In this document: positions 33,748-42,616 of the stretch, piece by piece
How positions within the stretch are numbered: the first letter of the stretch is position 1
Layout: each line of letters begins with the position of its first letter
DNA from: WTKD01 sp965243525
GTDB lineage: Bacteria; Spirochaetota; Spirochaetia; WTKD01
Assembly (NCBI GenBank): GCA_965243525.1
Contig: OZ251568.1
Span: forward strand, 62,001-126,000
Reading direction: 5' to 3'
Length of the DNA: 64,000 nucleotides
Translations under genes and position numbers: made by a program
The notes under the pieces: generated by a model
What the model was told of the DNA's origin: nothing
Database searches by the model: none
The model's input: only the letters and a program-made list of their open reading frames with translations

Positions 33748-34410
33748 ATGAAAAAAATACGTTTTTTATTTGGGATATTGCTCCTGCTCTTGTTGTTTGG
33801 GTGTCGGAAAGTTCAGATGGGGGTGCGCTTTGAAACGCCTAGTTCTGGACTGCTTGCAATCGTTGTCTCATATAACACTAATGAACTTGAGCAGTACGGG
33901 TTTTTGGCAACTACTACGACAGAATTCCTGCCGTTGTTTCAAGAAGGTTCTGATCAGCTTATCGAAGAGGTCTATAGTGGACTTTCAGTCGTGCATAAGA
34001 GAACCAATAAGATAACAAGCGGTGACACTACAAAGGAGTATTTCATTGCCTTTGATACAATCGAGTCGCTAAATACACTTTTGTATGATGTTGGATTTGA
34101 GCTTGTTCATGAAACTCGAGGGAAGAATACTATCTATACAATCAACCGGAAAGAGTTAGCAGAAACGGTTCAATTTTCGGCTGCAGACGGAAGAAGCAGT
34201 TTTGAGCAACCATATGTTGAGGACAGCAGTTTTATCCTCGAGATGATACACTTGCTCTATGCCGAGAGCAGTATCGAATTTGTCATACAATCAGATCAGA
34301 CAGTTTCATATCTCAACAAAGGAAAGATCGTTGATAATACTGCTTGGTTAGAGTCTGATCTTGCTACCATTGGAAGTGATGATTTTTCGTGGACCGTCCG
34401 TCTGGAATAA
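33748..34410 (+). CDS. Lipoprotein of unknown function
   Basis: 220 residues. A Leu-rich signal segment ends in L-F-G-C19. The mature part looks like a compact alpha/beta domain of strands alternating with helices, with acidic patches; no family was recognised. There is no strong ribosome site (A-rich leader) before the ATG. It lies 52 bases after mutS2 and about 190 bases before the V-ATPase operon. Confidence 0.7.
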   Translation: MKKIRFLFGILLLLLLFGCRKVQMGVRFETPSSGLLAIVVSYNTNELEQYGFLATTTTEFLPLFQEGSDQLIEEVYSGLSVVHKRTNKITSGDTTKEYFIAFDTIESLNTLLYDVGFELVHETRGKNTIYTINRKELAETVQFSAADGRSSFEQPYVEDSSFILEMIHLLYAESSIEFVIQSDQTVSYLNKGKIVDNTAWLESDLATIGSDDFSWTVRLE

Positions 34411-34556
34411 CGCGAGTGAGTTGTGGCGCTTTTCGTGATGCCTAGAAAGAATACTCAATATCCTGTTTAATAATTAAGAGGACTTCATTTAATCAAGGTG
34501 AAGCCAAATAATGACAAATTTTTCATAAAACTATGACAATACCGTCGTTTCTCTAG

Positions 34557-34585
34557 TTGAAAGAGGACCCCATTATTGCTATAGT
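34557..34585 (+). promoter_or_regulatory. Promoter of the V-ATPase operon
   Basis: TTGAAA (34557-34562), 17 bp, TATAGT (34580-34585). It is the closest match to the sigma-70 consensus ahead of an operon in this window. The transcript would begin near 34592, and the GTG start at 34603 has AAGGAG in the short leader. Confidence 0.75.
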
Positions 34586-34602
34586 TCAGCAAGGAGAACT
34601 GA

Positions 34603-35202
34603 GTGGATATTCAACTTCAAGAATTACTTACAAAGATCAAGGAAGATGGTATAGCAAAGGTTACAGCGGAATCTGCAGAGATGCTTGAAGCTGCACGCAA
34701 AGAGGCTGAAGGAATTCTGACTCGTGCCAAAACAGAGGCTCGGGCTATGCAAGAACGGGCTGCTGAAGACATTCAACAACGTGAAGCATCAAGCAGGCAA
34801 TCGTTACAAAATGCTGCTCGGGATCTCATTCTCGCATTTGAGCGTCAGTTAAAGGATATTCTGGATCGGATCATCGACGCAAAAGTTGCTGATGCCCTCA
34901 CAGGAGACGCCCTAAAAAAGCTAATTGTTGACGCAGTTTCGCAAAATATAAAAACAGAAAAAAATATATCAGTTGTGCTGCCGAAGGGAACAAAGACTGC
35001 CTTTGTTGATTCACTCAAAAAGGCCTTGCAAAGCAGCATTCGTGTTGATGTACCGACGAGTAGTGATGATCAGTTAATTGGAGGGTTTCAAATTGCATAC
35101 ACTGCGGACGACCTTCTTATTGATTACTCCTATGATCACATCAAAAATGAATTTATAGCCTTGGTTAATCCCTATCTTAAGTCGATTATAGGGGATTTAT
35201 AG
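34603..35202 (+). CDS. atpE: V-type ATP synthase subunit E
   Basis: 199 residues, GTG start with AAGGAG. The first half is a long charged helix (about 5-90) with heptad-like alternation, as in the peripheral-stalk subunit E. The C-terminal half is a mixed alpha/beta domain ending in L-V-N-P-Y-L-K-S-I-I. Subunit E forms the stator that holds the catalytic head. First gene of the operon E-DUF2764-A-B-D-I-K. Confidence 0.88.
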   Translation: MDIQLQELLTKIKEDGIAKVTAESAEMLEAARKEAEGILTRAKTEARAMQERAAEDIQQREASSRQSLQNAARDLILAFERQLKDILDRIIDAKVADALTGDALKKLIVDAVSQNIKTEKNISVVLPKGTKTAFVDSLKKALQSSIRVDVPTSSDDQLIGGFQIAYTADDLLIDYSYDHIKNEFIALVNPYLKSIIGDL

Positions 35203-35203
35203 G

Positions 35204-35779
35204 GTGACGTATTTTTACGTATATGCGGCATTACCAGCATTACAATTAGGAAAGGGGCTTCCTTTAGGAAAGGGAGCATTACTCTCGTTTATTGGAGACC
35301 ATCTGCCGCAGCTGAGCTCCACCTTGTTATTTGTAGAGAATGCCTTTCCCTATGTCGAATTTCCTGACATCGATTGTGATTTTTTGAATCGCTGGGTTGC
35401 GTATAATCGCTCATTTCGCTCTGCTCTGGTTTTTCACAGAAAAATTCCTTTCAAATTTCAAGAGGAAACTGTATCGAGAAATCTGAGAGATGGGTTTGCG
35501 ATGCACAGTGCAGAGGCAGTGACGCAAATTCCAAATGCGATGGATAAAGAATCTGAAATTTTGCTTTCCATGGAGCGTGGGTTGACAGAGCTCGAACAAG
35601 GATATGCCTATACGATTGAAAATCTCATTGCATATGCGATTCGGGTCGTATTGGTAGAGCGGTTTGAGATGTATTCAAAGGTGGCAGGGTGGAAGCAGTT
35701 TAATGCGGTGCAGACTGGATTGTTTGAAGCAAAAAAAGAGCTATTTGCTGAAAAAGTGACCATGGAAGCGTTGCTATAA
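35204..35779 (+). CDS. DUF2764 protein of the V-ATPase operon
   Basis: 191 residues with a GTG start one base after atpE. It opens M-T-Y-F-Y-V-Y-A-A-L-P-A-L and is mostly helical. This gene occupies the second position of V-ATPase operons in treponemes and chlamydiae and is known only as DUF2764. Archaeal-type operons carry the central subunit C between E and A; no C, F or G gene is seen here, so this protein may replace C. That is inference. Confidence 0.8.
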   Translation: MTYFYVYAALPALQLGKGLPLGKGALLSFIGDHLPQLSSTLLFVENAFPYVEFPDIDCDFLNRWVAYNRSFRSALVFHRKIPFKFQEETVSRNLRDGFAMHSAEAVTQIPNAMDKESEILLSMERGLTELEQGYAYTIENLIAYAIRVVLVERFEMYSKVAGWKQFNAVQTGLFEAKKELFAEKVTMEALL

Positions 35780-35796
35780 TTTATGTACAAGGAGCT

Positions 35797-37524
35797 ATGA
35801 TGTCGAAAGGGACGGTAAGAGGAATAAACGGAAATCTCGTGCAGGCACAGGTGAATGGGGTAGTCTCGTTGAATGAGATAGCATTCATCAAAACTGGCGA
35901 TGTTTCCCTCAAATCAGAGGTTATCCGGATCAATGATGATCGCGTGGAGATGCAGGTTTTTGAAAGCACCAACGGATTGAAGGTTGGCGATGCGGTTGAA
36001 TTTTCAGGCGAGCTTTTGAATGTTGAGCTTGGACCAGGATTGTTGGGGATGATCTATGACGGATTGCAAACTCCTCTGACCGTTGTTTCTGAACAGGCAG
36101 GATTTTTTCTGCCGCGGGGAGTGAACCCTGCGCCGCTCTCTCATAAGAAAAAATGGGATTTTACCCCGGTTGCCAAAAAAGGTGATCGTGTGGAAGGTGG
36201 GGACACTATCGCAACTGTTCCAGAAGGCATGCTCACCCATAAGGTCATGGTTCCGTTTTATCTTTCTGGACACATTCGTATGGTTAAACCTGCAGGGCAG
36301 TATACCATCGATGATACGATTGCAGAGATTGAAGACACGACAGGAAAACTACACAAACTAACCATGGTATTTCGATGGCCGGTGAAGCGACCAATCATGG
36401 TTGCAGAAGAACGCCTGCGGCCAGATGAACCATTGGTCACAAAGGTTCGTATTATAGACAGTTTTTTGCCGATTGCACGCGGGGGAACCTATTGTATACC
36501 AGGGCCGTTTGGGGCGGGAAAAACCGTTTTGCAACATATCACCAGTCGGAATGCGGATGTGGATATCGTTGTTATTGCGGCATGTGGTGAGCGAGCAGGG
36601 GAAGTTGTCGAAGTTTTGCGAGAATTTCCTGAGATTATCGATCCTAAAACAGGCCGTTCCCTTATGGAACGCACAGTGATCATCTGTAATACAAGCTCCA
36701 TGCCTGTTGCAGCACGTGAGGCGTCGGTGTATACCGGAGTCACGATTGCTGAATATTATCGACAGATGGGACTTGATGTATTGTTGTTGGCTGACAGCAC
36801 TTCGCGATGGGCACAGGCGATGCGGGAGATGTCGGGCCGCTTGGAAGAAATTCCTGGTGAGGAATCCTTTCCTGCATATTTGGAATCGGTTATCGCTGCT
36901 TTTTATGAGCGCGCGGGAGTCATTCAGCTGAGAGATGGAAGTCGTGGATCGGTAACAATCGGAGGGACTGTGAGCCCCGCCGGTGGTAATTTTGAAGAAC
37001 CAGTAACGCAATCGACCCTGAAGGTTGTGGGCGCATTTCATGGACTTTCTCGAGCACGTGCTGAAGCGCGTCGCTATCCATCAATACATCCACTTGAAAG
37101 TTGGAGTCGATATCCTTCCTTTGTTGAGACTGAAACGCGTGAGCTCTTGCGAAGCTATCTTTCTCGAGGGAATGAAGTTGCCGAAATGATGAAGGTTATC
37201 GGTGAGGAAGGAACGAGCATCGATGATTATTTGGTATATCTAAAATCAGAATTTGTTGATGCGGTTTTCTTGCAACAAAATGCATTTGATCCTGTTGATC
37301 AATCGGTGAGTAAGGAACGACAACAGTTTGGACTTGATTTGATTGTGACTATTTTGCAAGGAGCATTTGATCTTCAACAAAAAGAAGAAGCGCGGAAGTT
37401 TTTTAACCGCCTACGCCAACTCTTTCTTGATTTGAATGTGAGTGAGTGGCAATCTGCTGCCTTTAAAGAAAAAGAAAAGGTCATTCGAGCATTGCTCACT
37501 GAAGTGCAACAAAAAGTGAATTAA
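35797..37524 (+). CDS. atpA: V-type ATP synthase subunit A (catalytic)
   Basis: 575 residues. The Walker A motif is GPFGAGKTVLQH near 235-246, the catalytic glutamate lies in A-A-C-G-E-R-A-G-E, and Walker B is V-L-L-L-A-D-S-T-S-R-W. The long non-homologous insert typical of V/A-type catalytic subunits sits at about 115-185. Two in-frame ATGs (35797, 35800) follow AAGGAG. It hydrolyses or makes ATP in the soluble head with subunit B. Confidence 0.97.
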   Translation: MMSKGTVRGINGNLVQAQVNGVVSLNEIAFIKTGDVSLKSEVIRINDDRVEMQVFESTNGLKVGDAVEFSGELLNVELGPGLLGMIYDGLQTPLTVVSEQAGFFLPRGVNPAPLSHKKKWDFTPVAKKGDRVEGGDTIATVPEGMLTHKVMVPFYLSGHIRMVKPAGQYTIDDTIAEIEDTTGKLHKLTMVFRWPVKRPIMVAEERLRPDEPLVTKVRIIDSFLPIARGGTYCIPGPFGAGKTVLQHITSRNADVDIVVIAACGERAGEVVEVLREFPEIIDPKTGRSLMERTVIICNTSSMPVAAREASVYTGVTIAEYYRQMGLDVLLLADSTSRWAQAMREMSGRLEEIPGEESFPAYLESVIAAFYERAGVIQLRDGSRGSVTIGGTVSPAGGNFEEPVTQSTLKVVGAFHGLSRARAEARRYPSIHPLESWSRYPSFVETETRELLRSYLSRGNEVAEMMKVIGEEGTSIDDYLVYLKSEFVDAVFLQQNAFDPVDQSVSKERQQFGLDLIVTILQGAFDLQQKEEARKFFNRLRQLFLDLNVSEWQSAAFKEKEKVIRALLTEVQQKVN

Positions 37525-37526
37525 CG

Positions 37527-38828
37527 ATGAATAAAATTTATACAAAGATTGAATCAATTAATGGAAGCGTTATCTCAGTTCGTGCAAGCGATGTGCAATA
37601 TCGAGAGATAGCGGAAATAGAAACTCGCTTTGGAAAAAGCCTTGCAGAGGTTATCCGTATAAAAGAAGGGATCGTCCTTCTCCAAGTCTTCATGGGAGGC
37701 AGGGGGATTTCGACAGGAGATCGTGTGCGCTTTCTAGGCAGAGGAGTGCAAGTTTCTTTTTCTGATAAGCTGATTGGAAGGATCTTCGATGGAGGTGGTC
37801 GTCCGCGAGACAAGGGCCCCTTGCTCGAAGAGAACATGATTGAAATCGCAAACCCACCGGTGAACCCTGTGAAACGTATCATACCCACGAACATGGTACA
37901 AACCGGTATTCCAATGATCGATGTATTCAACACCTTGGTCGAGTCACAAAAGCTGCCAATATTTTCTAGTTCAGGTGAGCCTTACAACGAATTGCTTGCG
38001 CGCATCGCCTTGCAGGCAGAGGTTGATATCATCATTCTTGGCGGCATTGGGATAAAATACGACGATTATTTATTTTTGAAACAGGAGTTAGACGAAGGAG
38101 GCGCCTTGCCGCGTTCAATTTGTTTCATTCATACGGCGAGTGATCCAATCGTGGAGGGACTCGTTGTTCCTGATATGTGCCTGTCTGTTGCAGAGCGATT
38201 TGCACTCCAAGGAAAACGAATCTTGGTGCTGTTAACTGATATGACCAACTTTGCTGATCGTCTGAAAGAAATTGCCATCACGCAAGAGCAGGTTCCATCA
38301 AATCGCGGGTATCCCGGCGACTTGTATAGTCAACTTGCGGCGCGTTATGAACGTGCGGTGGATTTTGAAGGGGCTGGTTCGGTGACTATTCTTGGAGTAA
38401 CGACGATGCCGGGCGATGATGTCACCCATCCCGTTCCGGACAATACTGGATATATCACCGAGGGGCAATACTACCTCAAGAATAGACGCATTGAACCATT
38501 TGGCTCGCTTTCGCGCCTGAAACAAATGGTAAACAAAGATACTCGAGATGATCATCGGGATATCATGGATGGCATGATTCGTCTGTATGCAGATTACAAA
38601 AGCAGTGTTGAAAAACGATCCATGGGATTCAAAATGAGTGCCTGGGATGAAAAATTGATACGATATGGAACCTTGTTTGAAGAACGTTTGATGTCTTTAT
38701 CGGTGAACCTTTCTTTACACGAGGCATTAGATACAGGATGGGCGATTCTTGCTGAATGTTTTGTTTCTGATGAGACTGGGTTACGCAGTTCCCTCATTGA
38801 GAAATATTGGCCTAAAACGGATACATAA
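37527..38828 (+). CDS. atpB: V-type ATP synthase subunit B
   Basis: 433 residues, regulatory non-catalytic head subunit. Blocks seen: PVNPVKRIIPTNMVQTGIPM near 110-130, L-P-I-F-S-S-S-G-E-P-Y-N-E-L-L-A-R-I-A (a degenerate P-loop, as usual for B), VLLTDMTNFADRLKEIA and R-G-Y-P-G-D-L-Y-S-Q-L. Two bases separate it from atpA. Confidence 0.97.
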   Translation: MNKIYTKIESINGSVISVRASDVQYREIAEIETRFGKSLAEVIRIKEGIVLLQVFMGGRGISTGDRVRFLGRGVQVSFSDKLIGRIFDGGGRPRDKGPLLEENMIEIANPPVNPVKRIIPTNMVQTGIPMIDVFNTLVESQKLPIFSSSGEPYNELLARIALQAEVDIIILGGIGIKYDDYLFLKQELDEGGALPRSICFIHTASDPIVEGLVVPDMCLSVAERFALQGKRILVLLTDMTNFADRLKEIAITQEQVPSNRGYPGDLYSQLAARYERAVDFEGAGSVTILGVTTMPGDDVTHPVPDNTGYITEGQYYLKNRRIEPFGSLSRLKQMVNKDTRDDHRDIMDGMIRLYADYKSSVEKRSMGFKMSAWDEKLIRYGTLFEERLMSLSVNLSLHEALDTGWAILAECFVSDETGLRSSLIEKYWPKTDT

Positions 38829-38833
38829 CACCA

Positions 38834-39433
38834 GTGGCAAGCGCTAAGTTAACAAAAACAGAACTCAAAGCACAAAGCGATGCATTAAAACGCTATCAGC
38901 GGTATCTTCCCACGCTGAAACTCAAACAACAGCAACTGCAATTGGTTATCAATACGATGCGGACGCAACAACAAAAAGTTACACAGCAGCTACAGAGAAT
39001 AACCGATGAAATTGAAACGTGGGTTGCCGTTTTTGCTGATTCATTTTCTTTTGAAGACCATCTTTCTGTTGAAGAACTGAGCCTTGGTGAAGACAACATC
39101 GCTGGAATCGATATAGTCCTATTTAAAGATATTCAGTTTGCAATAAAACCCTATGAGGTCTTGGAAACGCCGTTCTGGCTTGAAAAGGGAATGGATGCAG
39201 TCAAAGAAAATCTGCGATTGCGAACACATATTGCCGTTTTGGAAGATAACATTCACCGCCTGCAAGAAGAGTTGCGGGTGACAATTCAACGTATTAACTT
39301 GTTTGAGCAGATACTGATTCCAAAAACAAAGGAACATATTCGAAAGATTCGCATCTTCTTGGGAGATCAGCAGACTGCATCGGTTGTGCGCGGAAAAATT
39401 GCAAAACGAAAACTAGTTGGAGCATCAGCATGA
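38834..39433 (+). CDS. atpD: V-type ATP synthase subunit D
   Basis: 199 residues with a GTG start. A long N-terminal and C-terminal helix pair flanks a short middle domain, matching the rotor-shaft subunit D; the N-terminus has K-T-E-L-K-A-Q-S-D-A-L-K-R-Y and the closing part H-I-R-K-I-R-I-F-L-G-D-Q. It turns with the c-ring inside the A3B3 head. The 3' end overlaps atpI by ATGA. Confidence 0.92.
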   Translation: MASAKLTKTELKAQSDALKRYQRYLPTLKLKQQQLQLVINTMRTQQQKVTQQLQRITDEIETWVAVFADSFSFEDHLSVEELSLGEDNIAGIDIVLFKDIQFAIKPYEVLETPFWLEKGMDAVKENLRLRTHIAVLEDNIHRLQEELRVTIQRINLFEQILIPKTKEHIRKIRIFLGDQQTASVVRGKIAKRKLVGASA

Positions 39434-41247
39434 TTGAGAAGATGCAAAAGGTCACGTTTATCACCAAGCGAGGTGATATGGAAGCTGCTTTACAACACAT
39501 TGCAGATGCGGGTGTTTTGCATATTCCATTGGATTCAGGAAGTCGAGCATCGGGCGATGCCGTCCTTACGCAGATTGCAGAATTCAAACAGATGAAAACC
39601 GTTTTACCAAAAGCAAAACTTGATTTTTCACGTCCTCTTTCTGAAATAGAACAAGGTACTGCATATGCAAAAGAAATGTTTGCACAGATACACCAACACG
39701 AACAAGAAATAGAAAAGCAAAAAGCAATTGTAGACCAACTCAAAGGGTGGGGCAATTTTGATTGTTCTTTGGTAACTGATTTATCTGAGCATGGCTTTGA
39801 CGTGCAGTTCTATGTCGTGTTGAAAAAGCAATTGTCTTTGTTCGCTGGCTCGCGGTGTTGGATTATCCAAAGAGGCAAGCAAAATCGTGTTTGCGTAATC
39901 GCAGCGAAGGGAGCGGCTCTGCCAGAAGAGATTCGCCCTGTTCAATTGCCGCAGGCAAGACTTTCAGAGGTGCAGACATCCATCAAAGAGCATGACAAGC
40001 AGCTTGCTATTTTACGTAAAGCAATTGCAAAAGATACAAATGCTGCGTCTTGTGTGGCAACCTATCTGCACCATCTTGAACAGATGCTTCATTCCATGCA
40101 GGCGCGCGAAGCCTGTCACGAAGATGAGGCACTTGAGTGGATAACTGGATTTGTGCCGGTTCGAAATGCAGCAGCAGTCGACAAACTTGCAAAAAAACAG
40201 GCGATAGGATTATATTACCAAGAAATCAACGAAGAAGATCCTGTTCCAACAAAACTGAAGAAAAATATCATTGCAAATACAGCACAACCAATCTTTGATG
40301 TGTTTGGCACCATTCCTGGATACAAGGAATTTGATATTCGCACAATATTCCTCTTGTTTTTCACCTTGTTTTTTGCCATGATCGTTTCCGATGCTGGGTA
40401 TGCGACACTCTTTCTTGGAATTGCAGTGATCACGCTTGTTCGCGCATTGATACTGCGCAAAAACCGCTATGCGCATGCTTTGTTTTTTTTGCTGAGTCTA
40501 GGAGCACTTAGTTGGGGGGCGCTCAGTGGATCCTGGTTTGGAGATCCGGTCTTTCTTGAGATACCGTTTTTGAACGATTTGGTACTTCCCTATTTGTGGG
40601 TTGACCATCCAAACAACAATGTTCAAATTTCCCTGTTATGTATGACCATTGGAACGCTGCATATCTGTATAGCGCATCTGTGGCGAGCAATGCGAGCACT
40701 CCTTCGAGGACCGCGATTGCAATTTTTTGGTGAATGTGGATGGATTGCATTGTTGCTTGGCCTGTATTACCTGGTGCTTTCGGTTGTGATCGATGCTACG
40801 TTATTCCCCATTCCGCCGTTTACCTGGCCCTTGGTGTTCACTGGCCTGGGTTTTATACTGCTTTTTGGCGCTCAAGATGGAAAATTCTTTATAGGGATAT
40901 TCAAAGGAATTTCCTCGATACACACCATCGTACTTGATGCAATCGGCATGTTTTCAGATATCATTTCGTATATCAGGCTATATGCAGTTGGACTTGCAAG
41001 CTTGGCGGTTGCGCGTAGCTTTGCTGAAATGGCAGAATCAATTGCAGGAACATCGCCCAGTCTTGTGCTATCCATTGTGGCGATTGTTGTTCTGATGTTT
41101 GGACATGGCCTAAACATCGGAATGACTGCATTATCAGTTGTTGTACATGGAGTACGTTTAAATATGCTTGAATTTTCTCGCCATCTTGGAATGGAGTGGA
41201 ATGGCATTATGTATAGACCATTGAAATCTAGCCCGTTGAAGGGATAA
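39430..41247 (+). CDS. atpI: V-type ATP synthase subunit I
   Basis: 605 residues. The first half (about 1-290) is a cytosolic arm of coiled and alpha/beta segments, and the second half has seven or eight membrane helices (from about 305), as in subunit a/I that carries ions to the ring. The conserved late segment with I-S-Y-I-R-L-Y-A-V-G-L-A contains the essential arginine expected for this family. It starts inside the atpD stop codon (ATGA). Confidence 0.95.
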   Translation: MIEKMQKVTFITKRGDMEAALQHIADAGVLHIPLDSGSRASGDAVLTQIAEFKQMKTVLPKAKLDFSRPLSEIEQGTAYAKEMFAQIHQHEQEIEKQKAIVDQLKGWGNFDCSLVTDLSEHGFDVQFYVVLKKQLSLFAGSRCWIIQRGKQNRVCVIAAKGAALPEEIRPVQLPQARLSEVQTSIKEHDKQLAILRKAIAKDTNAASCVATYLHHLEQMLHSMQAREACHEDEALEWITGFVPVRNAAAVDKLAKKQAIGLYYQEINEEDPVPTKLKKNIIANTAQPIFDVFGTIPGYKEFDIRTIFLLFFTLFFAMIVSDAGYATLFLGIAVITLVRALILRKNRYAHALFFLLSLGALSWGALSGSWFGDPVFLEIPFLNDLVLPYLWVDHPNNNVQISLLCMTIGTLHICIAHLWRAMRALLRGPRLQFFGECGWIALLLGLYYLVLSVVIDATLFPIPPFTWPLVFTGLGFILLFGAQDGKFFIGIFKGISSIHTIVLDAIGMFSDIISYIRLYAVGLASLAVARSFAEMAESIAGTSPSLVLSIVAIVVLMFGHGLNIGMTALSVVVHGVRLNMLEFSRHLGMEWNGIMYRPLKSSPLKG

Positions 41248-41264
41248 GAACGTAAGGAGAATAT

Positions 41265-41708
41265 ATGGAATTATTAGCATACTTTGGAGCAATTGCAGCA
41301 TTGGCATTTTCTGCTGCAGGTTCTGCAATAGGATCGGGAGCCGCGGGGCTCGGAGCGATTGGAGCCTGGAGAAAATGCTTCCTTCAGAATAAGCCTGCAC
41401 CATTCTTGTTGATTGCCTTTGTCGGCGCACCGCTTACACAGACAATTTATGGACTTATAGTCATGAATGCGATGTTTGCAGCGATTAGCAACACCGATGC
41501 ATTACCTGCCTTGTTTGCAATAGGCGTCTTAGGAGGCATTGCAATTGGAGCATCAGCTCTGTTTCAAGGAAGGGCAGCAGCAGCAGCCTCTGATTCATTT
41601 GCAGAAACCGGAAAAGGATTTGCAAACTATCTGTTGGTGCTTGGCCTCGTAGAATCAGTAGCGCTCTTTGTTATGGTGTTTCTTTTGAACATAGTAAACG
41701 CAATGTAG
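41265..41708 (+). CDS. atpK: V-type ATP synthase subunit K (c-ring)
   Basis: 147 residues with four membrane helices, a fused pair of hairpins. Only the second hairpin keeps an ion-binding carboxylate, Glu130 in L-G-L-V-E-S-V-A. Thr58-Gln59 (PLTQTIYG) and Gln101 (ALFQGR) match the polar sodium ligands known for Enterococcus hirae NtpK, suggesting sodium rather than proton coupling (inference). Ala replaces one backbone-ligand leucine. Last V-ATPase gene; a TAGTG overlap joins it to the next one. Confidence 0.95.
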   Translation: MELLAYFGAIAALAFSAAGSAIGSGAAGLGAIGAWRKCFLQNKPAPFLLIAFVGAPLTQTIYGLIVMNAMFAAISNTDALPALFAIGVLGGIAIGASALFQGRAAAAASDSFAETGKGFANYLLVLGLVESVALFVMVFLLNIVNAM

Positions 41709-42613
41709 TGAAAATCACTGTTGTTTTCTTCACAGTATTAGTTGGGGCTGCATCCGTTTTTGGGTCAGACCCCGCATGGTTGCATCTTGAAAAAGGAAGG
41801 CAAGCATTACGTCAGCAGGAATTTGGTATTGCTTTAAATCATTTTCGAACTGCGCGCGATTTGAACACTTTGAATGCCGATGCCGATTTTTCTATTGGAC
41901 TCGTCTACGAAGCTGAACAAAACCTCAGCATTGCCAAACGGTATTATCTGCAGGCCTTGAGTCAAGCACATTCTTTGTATGCGCCTTCCGATGTATACCT
42001 AGTGCAATACCGTCTTGCAAGCGTTCATTGGACCGAGGAAAACTATCTCCACTACGAAAATCAATTACGTGAGATCGTTGATGTTGACAGGCAACAGCAA
42101 GAGGAGTATTCAAATTGGACTGCGACTACCGCAAGGAATGTTTTGCTGCGCGGAGGAATAGACCGCTTGGGACTCTTGTTTCGACTTTCGATGACTGCTG
42201 GATTCTATGCATCTCGTGAATTGGGGGCATATTTGGTTGCAAATGGGCGAGATACCGCCATTGATGCATTGCTTGTCGCCTATGTGCAGGGTATTTCATT
42301 GTTTATAGAAAACATAAAACTGCATGAACCAGATTTTCAATATGAGTCATTGGAACAGGTTGTGCAGCTCAACACCAAATACGATGTAGATGCTGAAATC
42401 GCAAAGACAGTTGATCTATTCGCGATTCTCTATTATTTAGCTCTATCCATTTCACAGTATGATCCTTCGTCGCAATCAGGGATTGATATTCTCAATCGTA
42501 TCGCACAAAATGAGATTGCCGGTAGGTGGTCTACGCAAGCATCGCTATACCTTGAAAGAATGAGACGCCCCTTACTTGAAGAATTGGTGCCACGTTTTCC
42601 TGCTGCATATTAA
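41708..42613 (+). CDS. Exported TPR-like protein
   Basis: 301 residues, GTG start overlapping the atpK stop. The N-terminus is a signal peptide ending near A-S-V-F-G-S. Residues 25-110 hold two or three TPR-type helix pairs (W-L-H-L-E-K-G-R-Q-A-L-R-Q-Q-E-F-G-I-A-L); the rest is helical without a recognised motif. TPR domains mediate protein contacts. It probably works in the periplasm. It is co-transcribed with the ATPase but has no obvious link to it. Confidence 0.75.
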   Translation: MKITVVFFTVLVGAASVFGSDPAWLHLEKGRQALRQQEFGIALNHFRTARDLNTLNADADFSIGLVYEAEQNLSIAKRYYLQALSQAHSLYAPSDVYLVQYRLASVHWTEENYLHYENQLREIVDVDRQQQEEYSNWTATTARNVLLRGGIDRLGLLFRLSMTAGFYASRELGAYLVANGRDTAIDALLVAYVQGISLFIENIKLHEPDFQYESLEQVVQLNTKYDVDAEIAKTVDLFAILYYLALSISQYDPSSQSGIDILNRIAQNEIAGRWSTQASLYLERMRRPLLEELVPRFPAAY

Positions 42614-42616
42614 TCT

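Noticed and set aside
36358..37041. 227-codon open frame antisense to atpA
   Set aside because: It overlaps a highly conserved catalytic subunit; composition is that of a reverse-strand shadow.
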